DNA from: Macrostomum hystrix
Taxonomy: Eukaryota; Platyhelminthes; Macrostomidae
Direction: 5' to 3'
NCBI GenBank assembly: GCA_950097015.1
Contig: CATNEN010000038.1
Coordinates: forward strand, 11,566,001 to 11,630,000
DNA length: 64,000 bases
Position 1 is the stretch's first letter. Each line of letters opens with the position of its first letter. The notes beneath the pieces are model-generated. The model worked only from the letters and a program-made list of their open reading frames with translations. It searched no databases and was not told the DNA's origin. Position numbers and translations under genes: made by a program. Of this stretch, positions 47,812 to 59,935 are shown in pieces.

Positions 47812-49005
47812 TTGATGAGACGAGATCTGAGAGAGTGAGTGATGAGATCTGTGAGAGTGAGTGATGAGATCTGTGAGAGTGAGTGATGAGATCTGTGAGA
47901 GTGAGTGATGAGATCTGTGAGAGTGAGTGATGAGATCTGTGAGAGTGAGTGATGAGATCTGTGAGAGTGAGTGATGAGATCTGTGAGAGTGAGTGATGAG
48001 ATCTGTGAGAGTGATGAGATCTGTGAGAGTGAGTGATGAGATCTGTGAAAGTGAGTGATGAGATCTGTGAAAGTGAGTGATGAGATCTGTGAGAGTGAGT
48101 GATGAGATCTGTGTAAGTGAGTGATGAGATCTGTGAGAGTGAGTGATGAGATCTGTGAGAGTGAGTGATGAGATCTGTGAAAGTGAGTGATGAGATCTGT
48201 GAAAGTGAGTGATGAGATCTGTGAGAGTGAGTGATGAGATCTGTGAAAGTGAGTGATGAGATCTGTGAAAGTGAGTGATGAGATCTGTGAGAGTGAGTGA
48301 TGAGATCTGTGAGAGTGATGAAATCTGTGAGAGTGAGTGATGAGATCTGTGAAAGTGAGTGATGAGATCTGTGAAAGTGAGTGATGAGATCTGTGAGAGT
48401 GAGTGATGAGATCTGTGAGAGTGATGAAATCTGTGAGAGTGAGTGATGAGATCTTTGAAAGTGAGTGATGAGATCTTTGAAAGTGAGTGATGAGATCTGT
48501 GAGAGTGATGAGATCTGTGAGAGTGAGTGATGAGATCTGTGAAAGTGAGTGATGAGATCTGTGAAAGTGAGTGATGAGATCTGTGAGAGTGAGTGATGAG
48601 ATCTGTGAGAGTGATGAGATCTGTGAGAGTGAGTGATGAGATCTGTGAAAGTGAGTGATGAGATCTGTGAAAGTGAGTGATGAGATCTGTGAGAGTGAGT
48701 GATGAGATCTGTGAGAGTGATGAAATCTGTGAGAGTGAGTGATGAGATCTGTGAAAGTGAGTGATGAGATCTGTGAAAGTGAGTGATGAGATCTGTGAGA
48801 GTGAGTGATGAGATCTGTGAGAGTGATGAAATCTGTGAGAGTGAGTGATGAGATCTTTGAAAGTGAGTGATGAGATCTGTGAGAGTGAGTGATGAGATCT
48901 ATCAGAGTGAGTGATGAGATCTGTGAGAGTGATTAATGAGATCTATCAGAGTGATTGATGAGATCTATCAGAGTGAGTTATGAGATCCGTGTAAGTGACT
49001 TCATG
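47812..49005. repeat. 22-bp minisatellite with 106-bp higher-order unit
   Basis: About 54 units of GAGTGATGAGATCTGTGAGA plus GT, with 18-bp deletion units (GATGAGATCTGTGAGAGT) spaced regularly: near 48417, 48503, 48609, 48715 and 48821, mostly 106 bp apart (four 22-mers plus one 18-mer). It ends about 570 bp upstream of the HDAC coding start. Confidence 0.95.
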
Positions 49006-49573
49006 AGATTAGCCCAGAATTATATGACATAATTATCGACTAATTTCCCATCGTAGTGTTACTTAGTGAGTTGCAAAAAATTGTTTATTTGATTTAGAAA
49101 AACCTGTAAATTGCAACCATCATCTTAATTTTCATTCAAACTTTAACATCGCCTGCCTGCTCTCCAGCCTCAGCACAGGTAGCTCTCGGCGCTGATTTCA
49201 CTGTTTCATCGGGTTTCAAGTTGCAGTTCAGTTGCCACTCCCAGGACCAACGCCCCGTCATGAATCGGTTTACAATATCCAGGCCAAACAAGACGCGTGC
49301 TCTGCGGCAGGTAGCTGGCTTGAGCAGTCTAAGCCACCCCGCCTGTTTGAGTAGTCATGATTCTCATCTCCCGGATTCCTCCCATCAGCTAATTCCAACC
49401 AATCGGGTTGCGCCTCATTCCGCACAAACACTGTCGAGCTGTCAGTCGGTCCGTCTCAATCTCTTCTCTCTCTGTCTTGCCTTTTGGATTTACTCTCTGA
49501 TTTTCTTTGTCAATCCTGAATTTTCGAAAATACGAAACCAAGAATACAGACTAAGGCGTTAGCTGGCTTCTAG

Positions 49574-49792
49574 ATGGACACTAGCGATGGAGACGATGTC
49601 AACGGCGCTGTTGGCGGGGCCAACACGAAGCACACTGAGGTGCGGGCTCGCCTGCAGGACTTTCTGCTCAGCAGGCGCAGCCGGCAGCAGCATCCGTCAT
49701 CCTCTTCCGAGACATCTGACGGCGGAGGCAGCGGCTGCGGCGGCGAAGCCGGAGGAGGAGCCATAGCCGGCGGTGGCTGCGGTAGCGGTGGC

Positions 49793-49824
<32 letters not shown>

Positions 49825-52800
49825 CAGCGGCAGCTTGAGCTACCGAGATCTGTTGCGCAAGGCTCGCTCCGAGCCGAACCTGAAGGTGCGCGCCGGCGTC
49901 ATGAAGCCGCGCCCTGTTCACGTTGGACGAATCGGTGGCGGCGGTGGCGTCGGTGTCGGCGGAGCTTGCGCCAATCTGAAGCGCTGCCACCAGAGCCAAG
50001 CCGGAAACGGAATCGGAAGCTACGTCAGCCGCGTCCCGTCTCTCGACTGGTCCTACACTTCGCTGCCGAACCTGCGCCAGATGTTACTGCAACAGCTCTG
50101 GCAGCAACAGCTTCAGCAGCAGGGAGCCGCTAGTCAGCACCAGATGGCCATGTCTCCACCGCTGCCATTGTCACTGCCGCTGCCACCGCCACCTCCACCG
50201 CCGCCGCCACCGCCGCCACCGCTGTCGATGCGGCCTCTCCTGCCGCGGCCGCTGAGCCGGACCAACTCAGCGCCGCTGCCAGGCCTCGGCCTGCCATGGT
50301 GCCGCCACCCGGCCATCCTGCAGTTCCCAGCCGCCTCTGCAGCCGCCGCAGCCGCCGCAGCCGCCGCGATGGCAGCCGCAGCGGCGTTCGCCTCCGCCAG
50401 CGGCCAAGCCGAGCTGCTGCAGCCCGACGGCATCGAGCGGACGAGCAGCACTCCGGTCATCAACCTGCCTTCGCCCATTGCGGAGGAGTCTGTTGGATCG
50501 CCGACAGCCACGGCCATCGCCTACGACCCTGGTATGCTGGAGCACCGATGCCTGTGCAACGGAGTCAGGGGCCTGCATCCAGAGTGCCCCGAGAGACTCG
50601 AGGTAGGCAGCAACAGCCTCATCAGATATCCTACCTGACCTATATCAGTTATCCTCATCAGTTATCCTCATCAGATATCCTACCTGACATCCTACCTGAC
50701 ACCTCATCAGTTATCCTACCTGACACCTCATCAGATATCCTACTTGACACCTCATCAGATATCCTACCTGACACCTCATCAGATATCCTACTTGACACCT
50801 CATCAGATATCCTACCTGACACATTTTGAAGGAACCTATAAATAAAAATAGACAGAAAACACCAATAAATGAGCATCTTATGATCTTATGATCATCTGAG
50901 TTATAATAGTTAGATAGAGAGTAAATGCAGAGTGTCAGGAGTGAGTTGAGAGTGACAAGAGTGAATAGAGAGTGACAGGAGTGAATCAAGAGTGACAGGA
51001 GTGAATAGAGGTGACTCGAGTGAATAGAGAGGAACAGGAGTGAATAAAGAGTGACAAGAGTGAATAGAAAGGAACAGGAGTGAGTAGAGAGTGACTGGAG
51101 TGAATAGAGAGTGACTAGAGTGAATAGAGAGGAACAGGAGTGAATAGAGATGGAGAGGAGTGAATTGAGAGTGACAGGAGTGAATTGAGAGTGACAGGAG
51201 TCAATAGAGAGTGACAGGAGTGAATTGAGAGTGACAGGAGTGAATTGAGAGTGACAGGAGTGAATTGAGAGTGACAGGAGTCAATAGAGAGTGACAGGAG
51301 TGAATTGAGAGTGACAAGAGTGAACAGAGAGTGACAGGAGTGAATAGAGAGTGAGAGGAGTGAATAGAGAGTGACAGGAGTCAATAGGGAGTGAAAGGAG
51401 TGAATAGAGAGGAACAGGAGTGAGTAGAGACTAGAGTGAATAGAGAGTGACAGGAGTGAATAGAGTGACTCTGAACGGGCCCCTCTTTCCGTCCGGTGAG
51501 CAGGCTGTCTGGCGCCACCTGACCGACACGGGCCTCGTGGGTCGCTGCATCCTGGCACGACCCCGCCGAGCCAGTCTCGAGGAGCTGCAGCTGAACCACT
51601 CGGATGCCTATTGCGCCCTGCACGCCACCCAACCTGCGCAACGATCGCACCTAGACCCGGCTCTCCTAGCCAAATTTCGCGCCGTCAGCTTGCCCTGCGG
51701 CGGAGTCGGCGTCGACGAGGACACGGTGTGGGCGGAGTCGGGCACGCCAGCGGCGTGTCGCCTTGCGGTCGGAGCCCTGCTGGAGCTCAGCCAGCGCATC
51801 GCACTCGGCGACTGTCGTAACGGCCTGGCGCTGGTGCGGCCGCCGGGACACCACGCCGGCTTCGATCATCCGCTGGGCTACTGCTACTTCAACGCAGTCG
51901 CCATCGCAGCCAAGAGTCTGGTGCGCTCCGGACAGGCTGCCCGCGTGGCCATCGTCGACTGGGACGTCCATCACGGCAACGGGACGCAGGTGAGTAGTAT
52001 GATCCCTCAAATCCCTCATTCCTGGATCCCAGATCCTACAATATGATCCCAAATGTCACATTCTGATCCCTGATCCCGAAATACCCATCCCAGATCTAAC
52101 ATTCTGATCCCAAATCTCACATTCTGATCCCAAATATCACAATCTGATCCCAAATCTCACAATCTGATCCCAAATCTCACATTCTGATCCCAAATCCCAC
52201 AATCTGATCTCAAATCTCACAATTAAATCCCATATCTGACATTCTGATCCCAAATTTCACATTCCGATCCCCTTATAGTCGGCCTTTTATTCGGACCCAT
52301 CGGTTCTCTACATCTCGCTGCACCGCTTCGACGGTGGTCGCTTCTTCCCCGGCACCGGCGGCATCGAGGAGGTCGGCCAAGCCGACGCGCGCGGCCGCAA
52401 CGTCAACATCGCCTGGGACGGGGAGCCGATGGGCGACGCGGAATATTTGGCCGCCTTCCGGACCCTGGTCCTGCCGATGCTTTCCGAGTTCGCGCCCAGC
52501 ATGCTGCTGGTGTCGGCCGGTTTTGACGCCGCCCGCGGCCACCCGAATCACCTCGGCGGCTACCGAGTCAGCCCGGAGTGCTTCGCCCTGCTGACCTCCC
52601 AGCTGGCTGCGACTACGCCGAAGCTGCTGCTGGCGCTGGAGGGCGGCTACGATCAGCAGTCGCTGCCGTTGTGCGTCGCCGCCTGCCTTCGCTCACTGCT
52701 AGGCGACCCGCCGCCCGACCTGCCCGCCTGGGAGCTGCGGCGTCGACCGAACGACAGCGCCGTGGCGACCATTTGCCGCGTGGCCGAGGTGCATCGGCCG

Positions 52801-52896
52801 TACTGGGGCGCCTTCCTGCGGCTGCTGCTGCCTGACTCCGTGCAGCTCAGCGTTGAAGAGGCCACTAGGCTTATCGGCAGCCTCAGCTTTAGGTAG
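49574..52896 (+). CDS. HDAC4: Class IIa histone deacetylase (HDAC4/5/7/9 type)
   Basis: Exons 49574-50602, 51504-51989, 52279-52896, all phase 0, about 710 residues. Class IIa features in order: EVRARLQDFLLSRR, like the helical end of the MEF2/co-repressor region; a 14-3-3 type site RKARSEPNLK (phospho-Ser in RSEP); a second-type site RPLSRTNSAP; Gly, Pro and Ala homopolymer stretches; then the deacetylase domain (HPECPERLE..VWRHLTDTGL, LPCGGVGVDEDTVW, RPPGHHAGFDHPLGYCYFN, VDWDVHHGNGTQ, LHRFDGGRFFPGTG, VSAGFDAARGHP, LALEGGYDQQSL). Zn ligands Asp and His in DWDVHHGNG and Asp in AGFDA are present. The catalytic-site residue is Tyr (GGYD), not the His of vertebrate class IIa enzymes. The ATG follows CTTCTAG, so an upstream exon with a Gln-rich MEF2-binding part may exist. 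Role: calcium-regulated nuclear co-repressor. Confidence 0.93.
50640..50825. repeat. Minisatellite in HDAC intron 1 (CATCAGATATCCTACCTGAC)
   Basis: About eight units of 24-27 bp (CCTCATCAGATATCCTACCT, GACA) starting about 20 bp after the donor at 50603. Confidence 0.9.
50930..51470. repeat. 20-bp minisatellite in HDAC intron 1
   Basis: About 26 units of AGAGTGACAGGAGTGAATTG type (variants GAATAGAG, GGAACAGG). It stops about 33 bp before the acceptor of exon 51504, which leaves a very short pyrimidine tract. Confidence 0.93.
52010..52268. repeat. 20-bp minisatellite filling HDAC intron 2
   Basis: About 12 units of ATCCCAAATCTCACATTCTG occupy nearly the whole 289-bp intron, ending about 10 bp before the acceptor at 52279. 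Confidence 0.92.
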
Positions 52897-52934
52897 AACC
52901 GGACTGACCTGTGATAAATGGGATATTAAGTAAC

Positions 52935-53110
52935 AGGGAGTGGCAGAGCGGACTAACGCGTTTGCTTCTTGCGTCATGGTCCCTTAACTCGATTCCGCGA
53001 CGGGGCCACAATTTGGAGATTTCTCACTGGCTGACTTTGAAGAAGTCGGAGCACAGATGGGCACACAATGTGTGAGTGTGCGTCTGCGTACGGTCACCTA
53101 CAGCCAATCA
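52935..53110 (+). mobile_element. SINE family A, partial, in the HDAC 3' region
   Basis: Head GGGAGTGGCAGAGCGGACTA with B-box-like AACTCGATTCCGCGAC, then a body fragment with GTGTGAGTGTGCGTCTGCGT. It starts 39 bp after the HDAC stop codon, so it is probably part of the 3' UTR. Confidence 0.7.
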
Positions 53111-53778
53111 ATGGGATCAATATAAGTTGTATGTTAAGAGGCAATGTAAGTGCGAAAAATTCTAATAGTGAGAGAACAATAGAATGCTGGTTTTGAGTAA
53201 TACTTGTATTTTTTTAGATTTAAGCTTCACTACAATCGTAGTCTCTGATTTGATTCTATTTTCTATTAGGTAACAATGCACCTAGAAGTCCTTTTGCGTC
53301 TCGTTTATGGCTTCGTTGTTCTTCTGTTTTGCTATTTTATATTTATACTTAGTCCAAAAAATGTACTTTTAATATTTTTTCGGTATGCAAGTATTCTCTT
53401 AAACGATAGATTCTTGAATGAAAATCACAACAACTCTCTGCAAATAGGAATACTCGACAGTGCAAGTGCGAGCGCTGCCGCTAAGTCGACATAAAAAGTT
53501 TGCGTACCTGGCGGTTGCAAAAACCCACTTCCCCTTTTTTTATGGGTCTTCTTTAGAACCTCTGCGGCCATGCACACCATATTGTTTATCGGTGCGGGGC
53601 TCATTGTCTGTGATCACGACTCGGGGCTGGCTGGTGGGATGTGTTTAAACAAACTAACTCTGTAGGAGTCGAAACGCAAATCCGTTGGGATTTTGTCGTA
53701 GTCTTTTTCCAGATCTGTACTTTAAGTATTTAACACTCTGTTTCATGCTGAATAAGAGCCCAAGTGCTGTTTTGCTGT

Positions 53779-53784
53779 AATAAA
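53779..53784 (+). terminator. Probable poly(A) signal of HDAC
   Basis: AATAAA followed by GGTTCTTG and a T-rich stretch, 0.88 kb after the stop codon. No nearer AATAAA fits as well. The ORF at 53276-53494 in this 3' region has no family resemblance. Confidence 0.5.
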
Positions 53785-54129
53785 GGTTCTTGCACCATTA
53801 CATTTTTGTATGTTTATAATGTACGTTCATTCTCGTGCCCGTACAATACGTTCTTGGTCATACAAGCTTTGTCTCTAAAGTTTTATGTATTTTTATAATT
53901 AAAAAATCACACCTTGCTTTCAATATTAAGATTACTTTTAAATGAAATCTTTAGTGTCCTGTTTTTTGTGTCATATGTATTTCGTTGTTTTCTTTGATCG
54001 TTAAACAAACGTTTTTCGCTTCATTTTTTTAGCTGTTTTTAGTTTGATTTTGTCATAAATTTTAGGAGTCCTTCAGTCCTTTGTACTGTTTCTATTGTAA
54101 TTTTAATTATTGTTATTTTGATAATTAAG

Positions 54130-55030
54130 GGAATGACTGAACGTACACTGTTGGCTTACAAGCTATCTGTAAGAGAAGAACAGGGTGCGGGGGGTGGGTT
54201 GTAGCCTCGGCTAGGAGGGTAAGGGCATGACTGAATGTACACTGTTGGCTTACAAGCTATCTGTAAGAGAAGAACAGGGTGCGGGGGGTGGGTAATTATA
54301 GCCTCGGCTAGGAGGGTAAGGACATGACTGAACGTACACTGTTGGCTTACAAGCTATCTGTAAGAGAAGAACAGGGTGCGGGGGGTGGGTTGTAGCCTCG
54401 GCTAGGAGGGTAAGGGCATGACTGAATGTACACTGTTGGCTTACAAGCTATCTGTAAGAGAAGAACAGGGTGCGGGGGGTGGGTAATTATAGCCTCGGCT
54501 AGGAGGGTAAGGACATGACTGAACGTACACTGTTGGCTTACAAGCTATCTGTAAGAGAAGAACAGGGTGCGGGGGGTGGGTTGTAGCCTCGGCTAGGAGG
54601 GTAAGGGCATGACTGAATGTACACTGTTGGCTTACAAGCTATCTGTAAGAGAAGAACAGGGTGCGGGGGGTGGGTAATTATAGCCTCGGCTAGGAGGGTA
54701 AGGACATGACTGAACGTACACTGTTGGCTTACAAGCTATCTGTAAGAGAAGAACAGGGTGCGGGGGGTGGGTAATTGTAGCCTCGGCTAGGAGGGTAAGG
54801 ACATGACTGAATGTACACTGTTGGCTTACAAGCTATCTGTAAGAGAAGAACAGGGTGCGGGGGGTGGGTTGTAGCCTCGGCTAGGAGGGTAAGGACATGA
54901 CTGAATGTACACTGTTGGCTTACAAGCTATCAGTAAGAGAAGAACAGGGTGCGGGGGGTGGGTTGTAGCCTCGGCTAGGAGGGTAAGGACATGACTGAAT
55001 GTACACTGTTGGCTTACAAGCTATCTGTAA
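54130..55030. repeat. 94/97-bp satellite with a 191-bp dimeric unit
   Basis: Ten copies of a unit beginning ATGACTGAACGTACACTG, starting at 54133, 54227, 54324, 54418, 54515 and so on. Units alternate between a 94-bp type (GGGTTGTAGCC, AAGGGCATG) and a 97-bp type (GGGTAATTATAGCC, AAGGACATG) for the first three pairs, then the 94-bp type dominates. Each unit holds CTTACAAGCTATCTGTAAG (6-bp stem hairpin) and a G-run block GGGTGCGGGGGGTGGG. Confidence 0.96.
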
Positions 55031-55089
55031 GCCAGGGCAAGACAAGGACAAGAAGACAGGTGACAGATGACAGATGACAGGTGACAGGT

Positions 55090-56430
55090 GTATGACAAGA
55101 ACAGATGCAGGGTGAGGTACCCGAAAGAATGGGGTAGTATTCTGGAATTGTATTACGCAATAGAGGCCTGCTTAAAAGACATGGAAAAGTTCAGAAGGAA
55201 ATTGAATTCAAATTGCACCTAGGAAAGATTAATTTTTGGAAAATTAACATGAAAACGTTTTTAGTGCAGAAAAATCAAACTGATTTTGCCTTCTCATCAA
55301 TGTGAACTTCTATCTACTTTTCGCTCTTATGTTAAATAAAATCCCACTTGTCTAGTTCTCTTTTGCTATTGTCCTATTATTCGCCCAAGAAAATTTTTTC
55401 ATTATTCTAAACTACAAACTGTACTGTAGTTTGTTCCGACCGACTGCCCGAACCACTCGGATCCTACCCGTTCATACCTACAAAAATGAGTGTCGTCCTG
55501 CATGTTGCAGGAATAAATTAATCAATACAAAACATTAGAATATCGTAGAGTATTATTTCGTTTTGATTTTTTGCTGCTATATTTTAACGTTACAGTGTTT
55601 GATGTAAGTATTACAATACCTCTTAGTATAAAAAGCCATTAATTAGTAATGTTCTGTCTACTGAAATCTATTGAGAATCGAACTCCCGACCTCTCCCTAT
55701 GTTATGGCGTTCCCGAGGAGAGAGGGCATCATGAAGTCAGAAGAGTTTAGTACACATCTTCCGTCCTTAATCTCAGATATTGCTTCTGTTAGCTTTCAAT
55801 ATAGGCTTCTTCCCAATCAGACTAGAAAGCTCAGGTGAAATCGCGGATTACTAAATGTTCTCAAAGTCAGAGCAAACGAAAGACAGCCGCCACAGCAGCC
55901 ATGGCATATTGCGGGGCAGTTGCGCGTTTACTTTAATCTTGTTTGCCTCCAAGCGGGATTCAGTCGTATTTGAAGCATCTTCCGCATCTATCCGGAAAAT
56001 TGTCTGCTTCAAAGGACTCTAATTTTGTTAGAGCTGCAAAGAGCTGCAAAAATGCCCATATAATTAGGGGGCTTCAGGCCCTCAAAACTGAGAGTGCTTA
56101 ATGATTATGCTCTCAACAATCCATCCTTATTCTCTATGCTCAACTGCGCAGCCGTATTTGTCCGATGCAAATTTTCCACAGAAGCCTTTATCCGTGAGCC
56201 CGACTTTTAATTATCTCTTAGTCCATTGTGATGACTTGGAAGCATGACAATAGTAGCTTTAGTAGCTTTCTAGTGTTGCATTAAAATCAATTTAATTTCT
56301 GGTTTACTTGACGACGGTTTTAGCAGAAATCTATGACATCCCGATGGCATCAAATCTATTTCGAAAAGGATGGTACGAAGTAACGTAACTTAATCGAGGA
56401 TGTAAATGGTTGTGCGGGCTATTGTGAGAC
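55090..56430. other. Spacer without recognised genes
   Basis: A short GACAGATGACAGGTGACAGG run at 55060-55090 links it to the satellite. Nothing else is supported. Confidence 0.4.
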
Positions 56431-56439
56431 GTTAAGGTG

Positions 56440-57195
56440 GTGAATGCGTTTTCGAGGTCGGAGAATGCGGACTCGAGGCCAGAGAATGCGGTGTCGAGGC
56501 CAGAGAATGCGGTGTCGAGGCCAGAGAATGCGGTGTCGAGGTCAGAGAATGCGGTGTCGAGGTCAGAGAATGCGGTGTCGAGGTCAGAGAATGCAGTGTC
56601 GAGGTCAGAGAATGCGGTGTCGAGGTCAGAGAATGCGGTGTCGAGGTCAGAGAATGCGGTGTCGAGGTCAGAGAATGCGGTGTCGAGGTCAGAGAATGCG
56701 GTGTCGAGGTCAGAGAATGCGGTGTGACGGTGTCGAGGTCAGAGAATGCAGTGTCGAGGTCAGAGAATGCGGTGTCGAGGTCAGAGAATGCGGTGTCGAG
56801 GTCAGAGAATGCGGTGTCGAGGTCAGAGAATGCGGTGTGCCGGTGTCGAGGTCAGAGAATGCAGTGTCGAGGTCAGAGAATGCGGTGTCGAGGTCAGAGA
56901 ATGCGGAGTCGAGGCCAGAGAATGCGGAGTCGAGGCCAGAGAATGCGGAGTCGAGGCCAGAGAATGCGGTGTCGAGGTCAGAGAATGCGGTGTCGAGGCC
57001 AGAGAATGCGGAGTCGAGGCCAGAGAATGCGGAGTCAAGGCCAGAGAATGCGGTGTCGAGGTCAGAGAATGCGGTGTCGAGGCCAGAGAATGCGGAGTCG
57101 AGGCCAGAGAATGCGGAGTCGAGACCAGAGAATGCGGAGTCGAGGCCAGAGAATGCGGTGTCGAGGCCAGAGAATGCGGAGTCGAGGTCAGGGCA
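56440..57195. repeat. 21-bp minisatellite
   Basis: About 35 units of TCGAGGTCAGAGAATGCGGTG with CCAGAG and GGAGTC variants; two units carry short insertions (near 56724 and 56838). Because 21 is a multiple of three, several frames are open for up to 284 codons. Their peptides (SRSENAV, CRGQRMR) are pure repeat translation and no initiation or splice context supports them. Confidence 0.95.
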
Positions 57196-57404
57196 GTTGT
57201 TGCGAGTATTAAATATTGAAACAGATAAATACGATTTAATATACGAGCCGTACGTTAATACGTTAATACGTTATAACATAAATGCACTCAACAGGTGATG
57301 GCGAAAAAGGACTTCAAAAGTGCCAGTGGGCCTTAGTCCGATGCATGTTTTCATGGTGTAGCGTCTAAAAATAGCTGCCAGTGCAATGTGATTGAGGGGA
57401 TTCC

Positions 57405-57745
57405 CTCAGGCCAGGGCGTGGAATAAGACCCACAAAATAGACTAGCCAATCAGAGGTCAGGGCGTGAAATAAGACCCACAAAATAGACTAGCCAATCAGA
57501 GGTCAGGGCGTGAAATAAGACCCACAAAATAGACTAGCCAATCAGAGGACAGGGCGTGAAATAAGACCCACAAAATAGAGTTGCCAATCAGAGGACAGGG
57601 CGTGAAATAAGACCCACAAAATAGAGTTGCCAATCAGAGGTCAGGGCGTGAAATATGACCCACAAAATAGACTAGCCAATCAGAGGTCAGGGCGTGAAAT
57701 AAGACCCACAGAATAGACAAGCCAATCAGAGGCCAGGGTGCTAAA
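57405..57745 (+). repeat. CCAAT-containing satellite, array 1
   Basis: About seven units of 44-46 bp: GTCAGGGCGTGAAATAAGAC, CCACAAAATAGACTAGCCAATCAGAG. Each has an NF-Y type CCAAT box (AGCCAATCA). A MEF2-like CTAAAAATAG lies just upstream at 57364. Same family as 59165-59935 and 61960-62190. Confidence 0.92.
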
Positions 57746-57749
57746 TATA

Positions 57750-58250
57750 CGGGGAGGGCTGACGGAGACTAAAACTTATTGCCTATCTTCTTCTGATGCT
57801 CACTAAAAAAATATGCTGCGTGAAAATCAAGTACGGTCGAAGAAGAAGGGGAATTCAATGTCTCGCCTCAGGAAACAATTTGTCTCTCATGGGCTGAGAT
57901 TCGAACTCACGATCACGATAGTCAGAATTCCGAAGCTTAATAGACACCAGGGAGTACTAAATACTCAAGATAAACAAGACTGAGCAATTCGTGCTCAGAC
58001 GGAACCTTTGGCTACAAATTGCCAAGCAGATTTGCCTCCGTCATTACTTTCCTTGTTTCTTGACTTGCGTGCCAGCGAAAAGAGCGAATAACAAAAGACA
58101 AGGGACTCGTGACGGCCGTGTCCAGCAAATGGAACCCGGTGTTTCAGCGAAGGCATTTTTGTCTTTTGCCGAGCTGCAACTGCATGATGAGAACTGTAAA
58201 ATATGCATATGGACAGTAATTGGGTCAGGTGAATGTTGATGTTTGATAGC
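57750..58250. other. Spacer, possible exon not confirmed
   Basis: A + strand open frame (57991-58239) includes ELQLHDENCKICIW, faintly like the start of a RING finger, but no further zinc ligands follow. Confidence 0.15.
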
Positions 58251-58254
58251 GAAG

Positions 58255-58375
58255 GTCTCTGAGCTCGATTCCGAGGCGAGGCCGCAATAATTTGACGATG
58301 AGAAAGTCGGGGCAGATGTACACACCTCCTAGCAGAATAGCCTCCTCACTGGCTGTGGGTCTACTGGGCTTTCAC
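58255..58375 (+). mobile_element. SINE family A fragment
   Basis: Head part (CTGAGCTCGATTCCGAGGCG) joined directly to the middle (GACGATGAGAAAGTCGGGGC) and ending in GGCTGTGGGTCTACTG; internally deleted. 58380-59140 has no recognised gene. Confidence 0.7.
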
Positions 58376-59164
58376 AGACGCATAACCTAATCGGCGCGTT
58401 CCTACTCGGATTAATCCTACGCAATGTCTCTGCTATCCTGCAGTTTTCTAGCGGGGGGTGGATAATTAGAAATGTACTGCGCAGGTCCGCTTACTCCTGC
58501 TTATCTGTATAGCTCATTCTTTTCGTAGTCTCTCATCTCTTGTTTCTTTCTCGGGCCCTTTTATTTCGTCAAAATCCTGTCTGTCTTTTTTTCGTAGAGT
58601 TGCTTTTTCGTATCCCAAGTATCTCCACGCAATGGGACAAAGGTATTCCGGCCAACTGGGCATCTCTCTATTCGCTACGGCACAGGGAGTTATCCCTGCA
58701 CAGTTTATGCGTGTGTCCGATTTTTTCCTCTGTTGGCCAGTTCTTTCATTCGCTAACGCTGCTCATTGTTGGCACGATGTCCTATAGTTCCTTTGTTGTT
58801 CAACGATCCGATATTTGGGTAATATTTATAGGGCCACTCTAATCACCTGTGTGTCTAATCATGCTTTTATCTATTCTGCTTGCGATCTATTTGCCTCACT
58901 GAATGTCTTTATGCCTGCTTCTGTCGCGATTTCTCTTGTACCTTTGTACCTTTGTCCATTGTTGCTGCACAGAGGTACATACAGGGGCATTTCGTGACCC
59001 CTGACTCAGTTCCTGAAGCCATTATCAATATAGCGATGTAGTTATCGATTCATTATCCAGTATCGTCTAGAATGGAAACATATACTCGTAGATCTATAGA
59101 GTTATAAATGACCATGTGTAAGCCGTATATATGTACGTCCGAAAGCACAGCCGTAGCTATTACG

Positions 59165-59935
59165 CCGCGTAATCAACAGACTAGCCAATCATAGCCAGGA
59201 GCGTGAAATAAGACCCATAGAGCAGACTAGCCAATCATAGCCAGAGGCGAGAAATAAGACCCATAGAGCAGACTAGCCAATCATAGCCAGAGGCGAGAAA
59301 TAAGACCCATAGAGCAGACTAGCCAATCATAGCCAGGGGCGTGAAATAAGACCCATAGAACAGACTAGCCAATCATAGCCAGAGGCGAGAAATAAGACCC
59401 ATAGAGCAGACTAGCCAATCATAGCCAGAGGCGAGAAATAAGACCCATAGAGCAGACTAGCCAATCATAGCCAGAGGCGAGAAATAAGACCCATAGAGCA
59501 GACTAGCCAATCATAGCCAGGGGCGTGAATAAAGACTCATAGAACAGACTAGCCAATCATAGCCAGGGCGTGAATAAAGACTCGTAGAACAGACTAGCCA
59601 ATCATAGCCAGGGCGTGAATAAAGACTCATAGAACAGACTAGCCAATCATAGCCAGGGCGTGAATAAAGACTCATAGAACAGACTAGCCAATCATAGCCA
59701 GGGGGTGAAAAAAGACTCATAGAACAGACTAGCCAATTAAAGCCAGAGCGTGAAATAAGACCCATAGAGCAGACTGGCCAATCATAGCCAGGGGCGTGAA
59801 ATAAGACCCATAGAACAGACTAGCCAATCATAGCCAGGGCGTGAATAAAGACTCATAGAACAGACTAGCCAATCATAGTCAGAGGCATGAAAAAAGACCC
59901 ATTGAACAGACTAGCCAATCATAAGCCAGGAGTGA
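59165..59935 (+). repeat. CCAAT-containing satellite, array 2
   Basis: About 16 units of 46-48 bp: GCGTGAAATAAGACCCATAG, AGCAGACTAGCCAATCATAG. The left part has GAGGCGAGAAATAAG units, the right part GGGCGTGAATAAAGACTC units, so variants are grouped. It starts right after a SINE-B tail-like fragment (59135-59175). Confidence 0.93.

Noticed and set aside
53276-53494. Small hydrophobic protein after HDAC
   Set aside because: Lies between the HDAC stop and its likely poly(A) signal; AT-rich composition fits 3' UTR.
56444-57298. 284-codon frame with SRSENAV/CRGQRMR repeats
   Set aside because: Unit of 21 bp keeps several frames open; no splice, start or family support.
57991-58239. Possible RING-finger exon (ENCKICIW)
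   Set aside because: Only one Cys pair; no further zinc ligands and no clear splice partner.
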